A stretch of 64,000 nucleotides of DNA from an uncultured Clostridia bacterium (GTDB lineage: Bacteria; Bacillota; Clostridia; Christensenellales; Borkfalkiaceae). Below are positions 63,554-64,000 of the stretch, in pieces. Below the pieces are notes generated by a model, which saw only the letters and a program-made list of their open reading frames with translations, was not told the origin of the DNA and ran no database searches. The position numbers and the translations under genes are program-made. The stretch covers positions 1-64,000 of the forward strand of contig CANQJF010000001.1 of NCBI GenBank assembly GCA_947624225.1, read 5' to 3'. Position 1 is the first letter of the stretch. Every line of letters begins with the position of its first letter.

Positions 63554-64000
63554 ATGGGATTGATTTCTTTTATCAAGAACAGCGACGGCCGCAAGAGCCT
63601 CAAAAAGCTCGATAAGATGGCCTGCATGGTCGAAGCGCTCGAACCGAAATATCAGGCGATGAGCGACGACGAACTCAGAAACCAGACAAATGTCTTGAAA
63701 GACCGTCTCGCCAAGGGCGAAACGCTGGACGACATTCTCTTCGATGCGTTTGCGGCATTGCGCGAAGCGAGCTGGCGCGTCCTCGGCATGAAGCACTTCC
63801 ACGTTCAGATCGTGGGCGGCATCTGCCTCTTCCAGGGCCGTATCGCCGAGATGAAGACGGGTGAGGGCAAAACCCTCGTCGCAACGCTTCCCTCCTACCT
63901 CGAAGCATTGAGCGGTAGGGGCGTGCACATCGTCACTGTCAACGACTACCTCGCCCGCCGCGACGCGGAATGGATGGGGAAGGTCCATCGCTTCATGGGG
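63554..64000 (+). CDS. secA: Preprotein translocase subunit SecA (5' part, truncated by window end)
   Basis: [45 protein letters not shown]...[64 protein letters not shown]; no in-frame stop before the window end, hence absent from the ORF track. Confidence 0.96.
   Translation, partial: MGLISFIKNSDGRKSLKKLDKMACMVEALEPKYQAMSDDELRNQTNVLKDRLAKGETLDDILFDAFAALREASWRVLGMKHFHVQIVGGICLFQGRIAEMKTGEGKTLVATLPSYLEALSGRGVHIVTVNDYLARRDAEWMGKVHRFMG

Overview
A 64 kb chromosomal window that looks like an anaerobic, sporulating Firmicutes/Clostridia-type genome (spoIVA, lysine riboswitch, SigA-type promoters, AAGGAGG ribosome-binding sites). Most of it is ordinary chromosome: metK, bioY, an arabinan/arabinose utilisation locus (two GH51, a GH36-like enzyme, FGGY kinase, araD, araA), a two-component system, a THI5-like ABC transporter, a Y-family polymerase, dapB/dapA/asd behind a lysine riboswitch, hslO, spoIVA, mscS, recX, birA, nnr, nadD-yqeK, rsfS and the start of secA, plus two tRNAs. 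The exceptional part is ~0.5-11.0 kb. It holds two tightly packed, same-strand gene blocks. Block A (582-5577) encodes: a Snf7/ESCRT-III-like coiled-coil protein; a Vps4-like classical AAA ATPase with an MIT-like helical N-terminus; an MIT-like + trypsin-like serine protease; an MIT-like + RuvB-like AAA protein; and an XRE-type HTH protein. A short motif (IDIAGI/IDYIGI-like) recurs in three of them. Block B (5694-11010) encodes: a ClpP-like protease; a Sel1-like + Walker-less AAA-like protein; a soluble VirD4/TraG-like DNA-pump ATPase; and a two-wHTH protein with an FtsK-gamma-like C-terminus and an Asp-rich linker. Both blocks are preceded by a similar CAACC-T6-N-T6-A..TAGTA sequence. I propose this as a candidate undescribed bacterial ESCRT/Vps4-like, protease- and DNA-pump-associated system. 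The homology calls come from reading the sequences by eye and need profile and structure searches.
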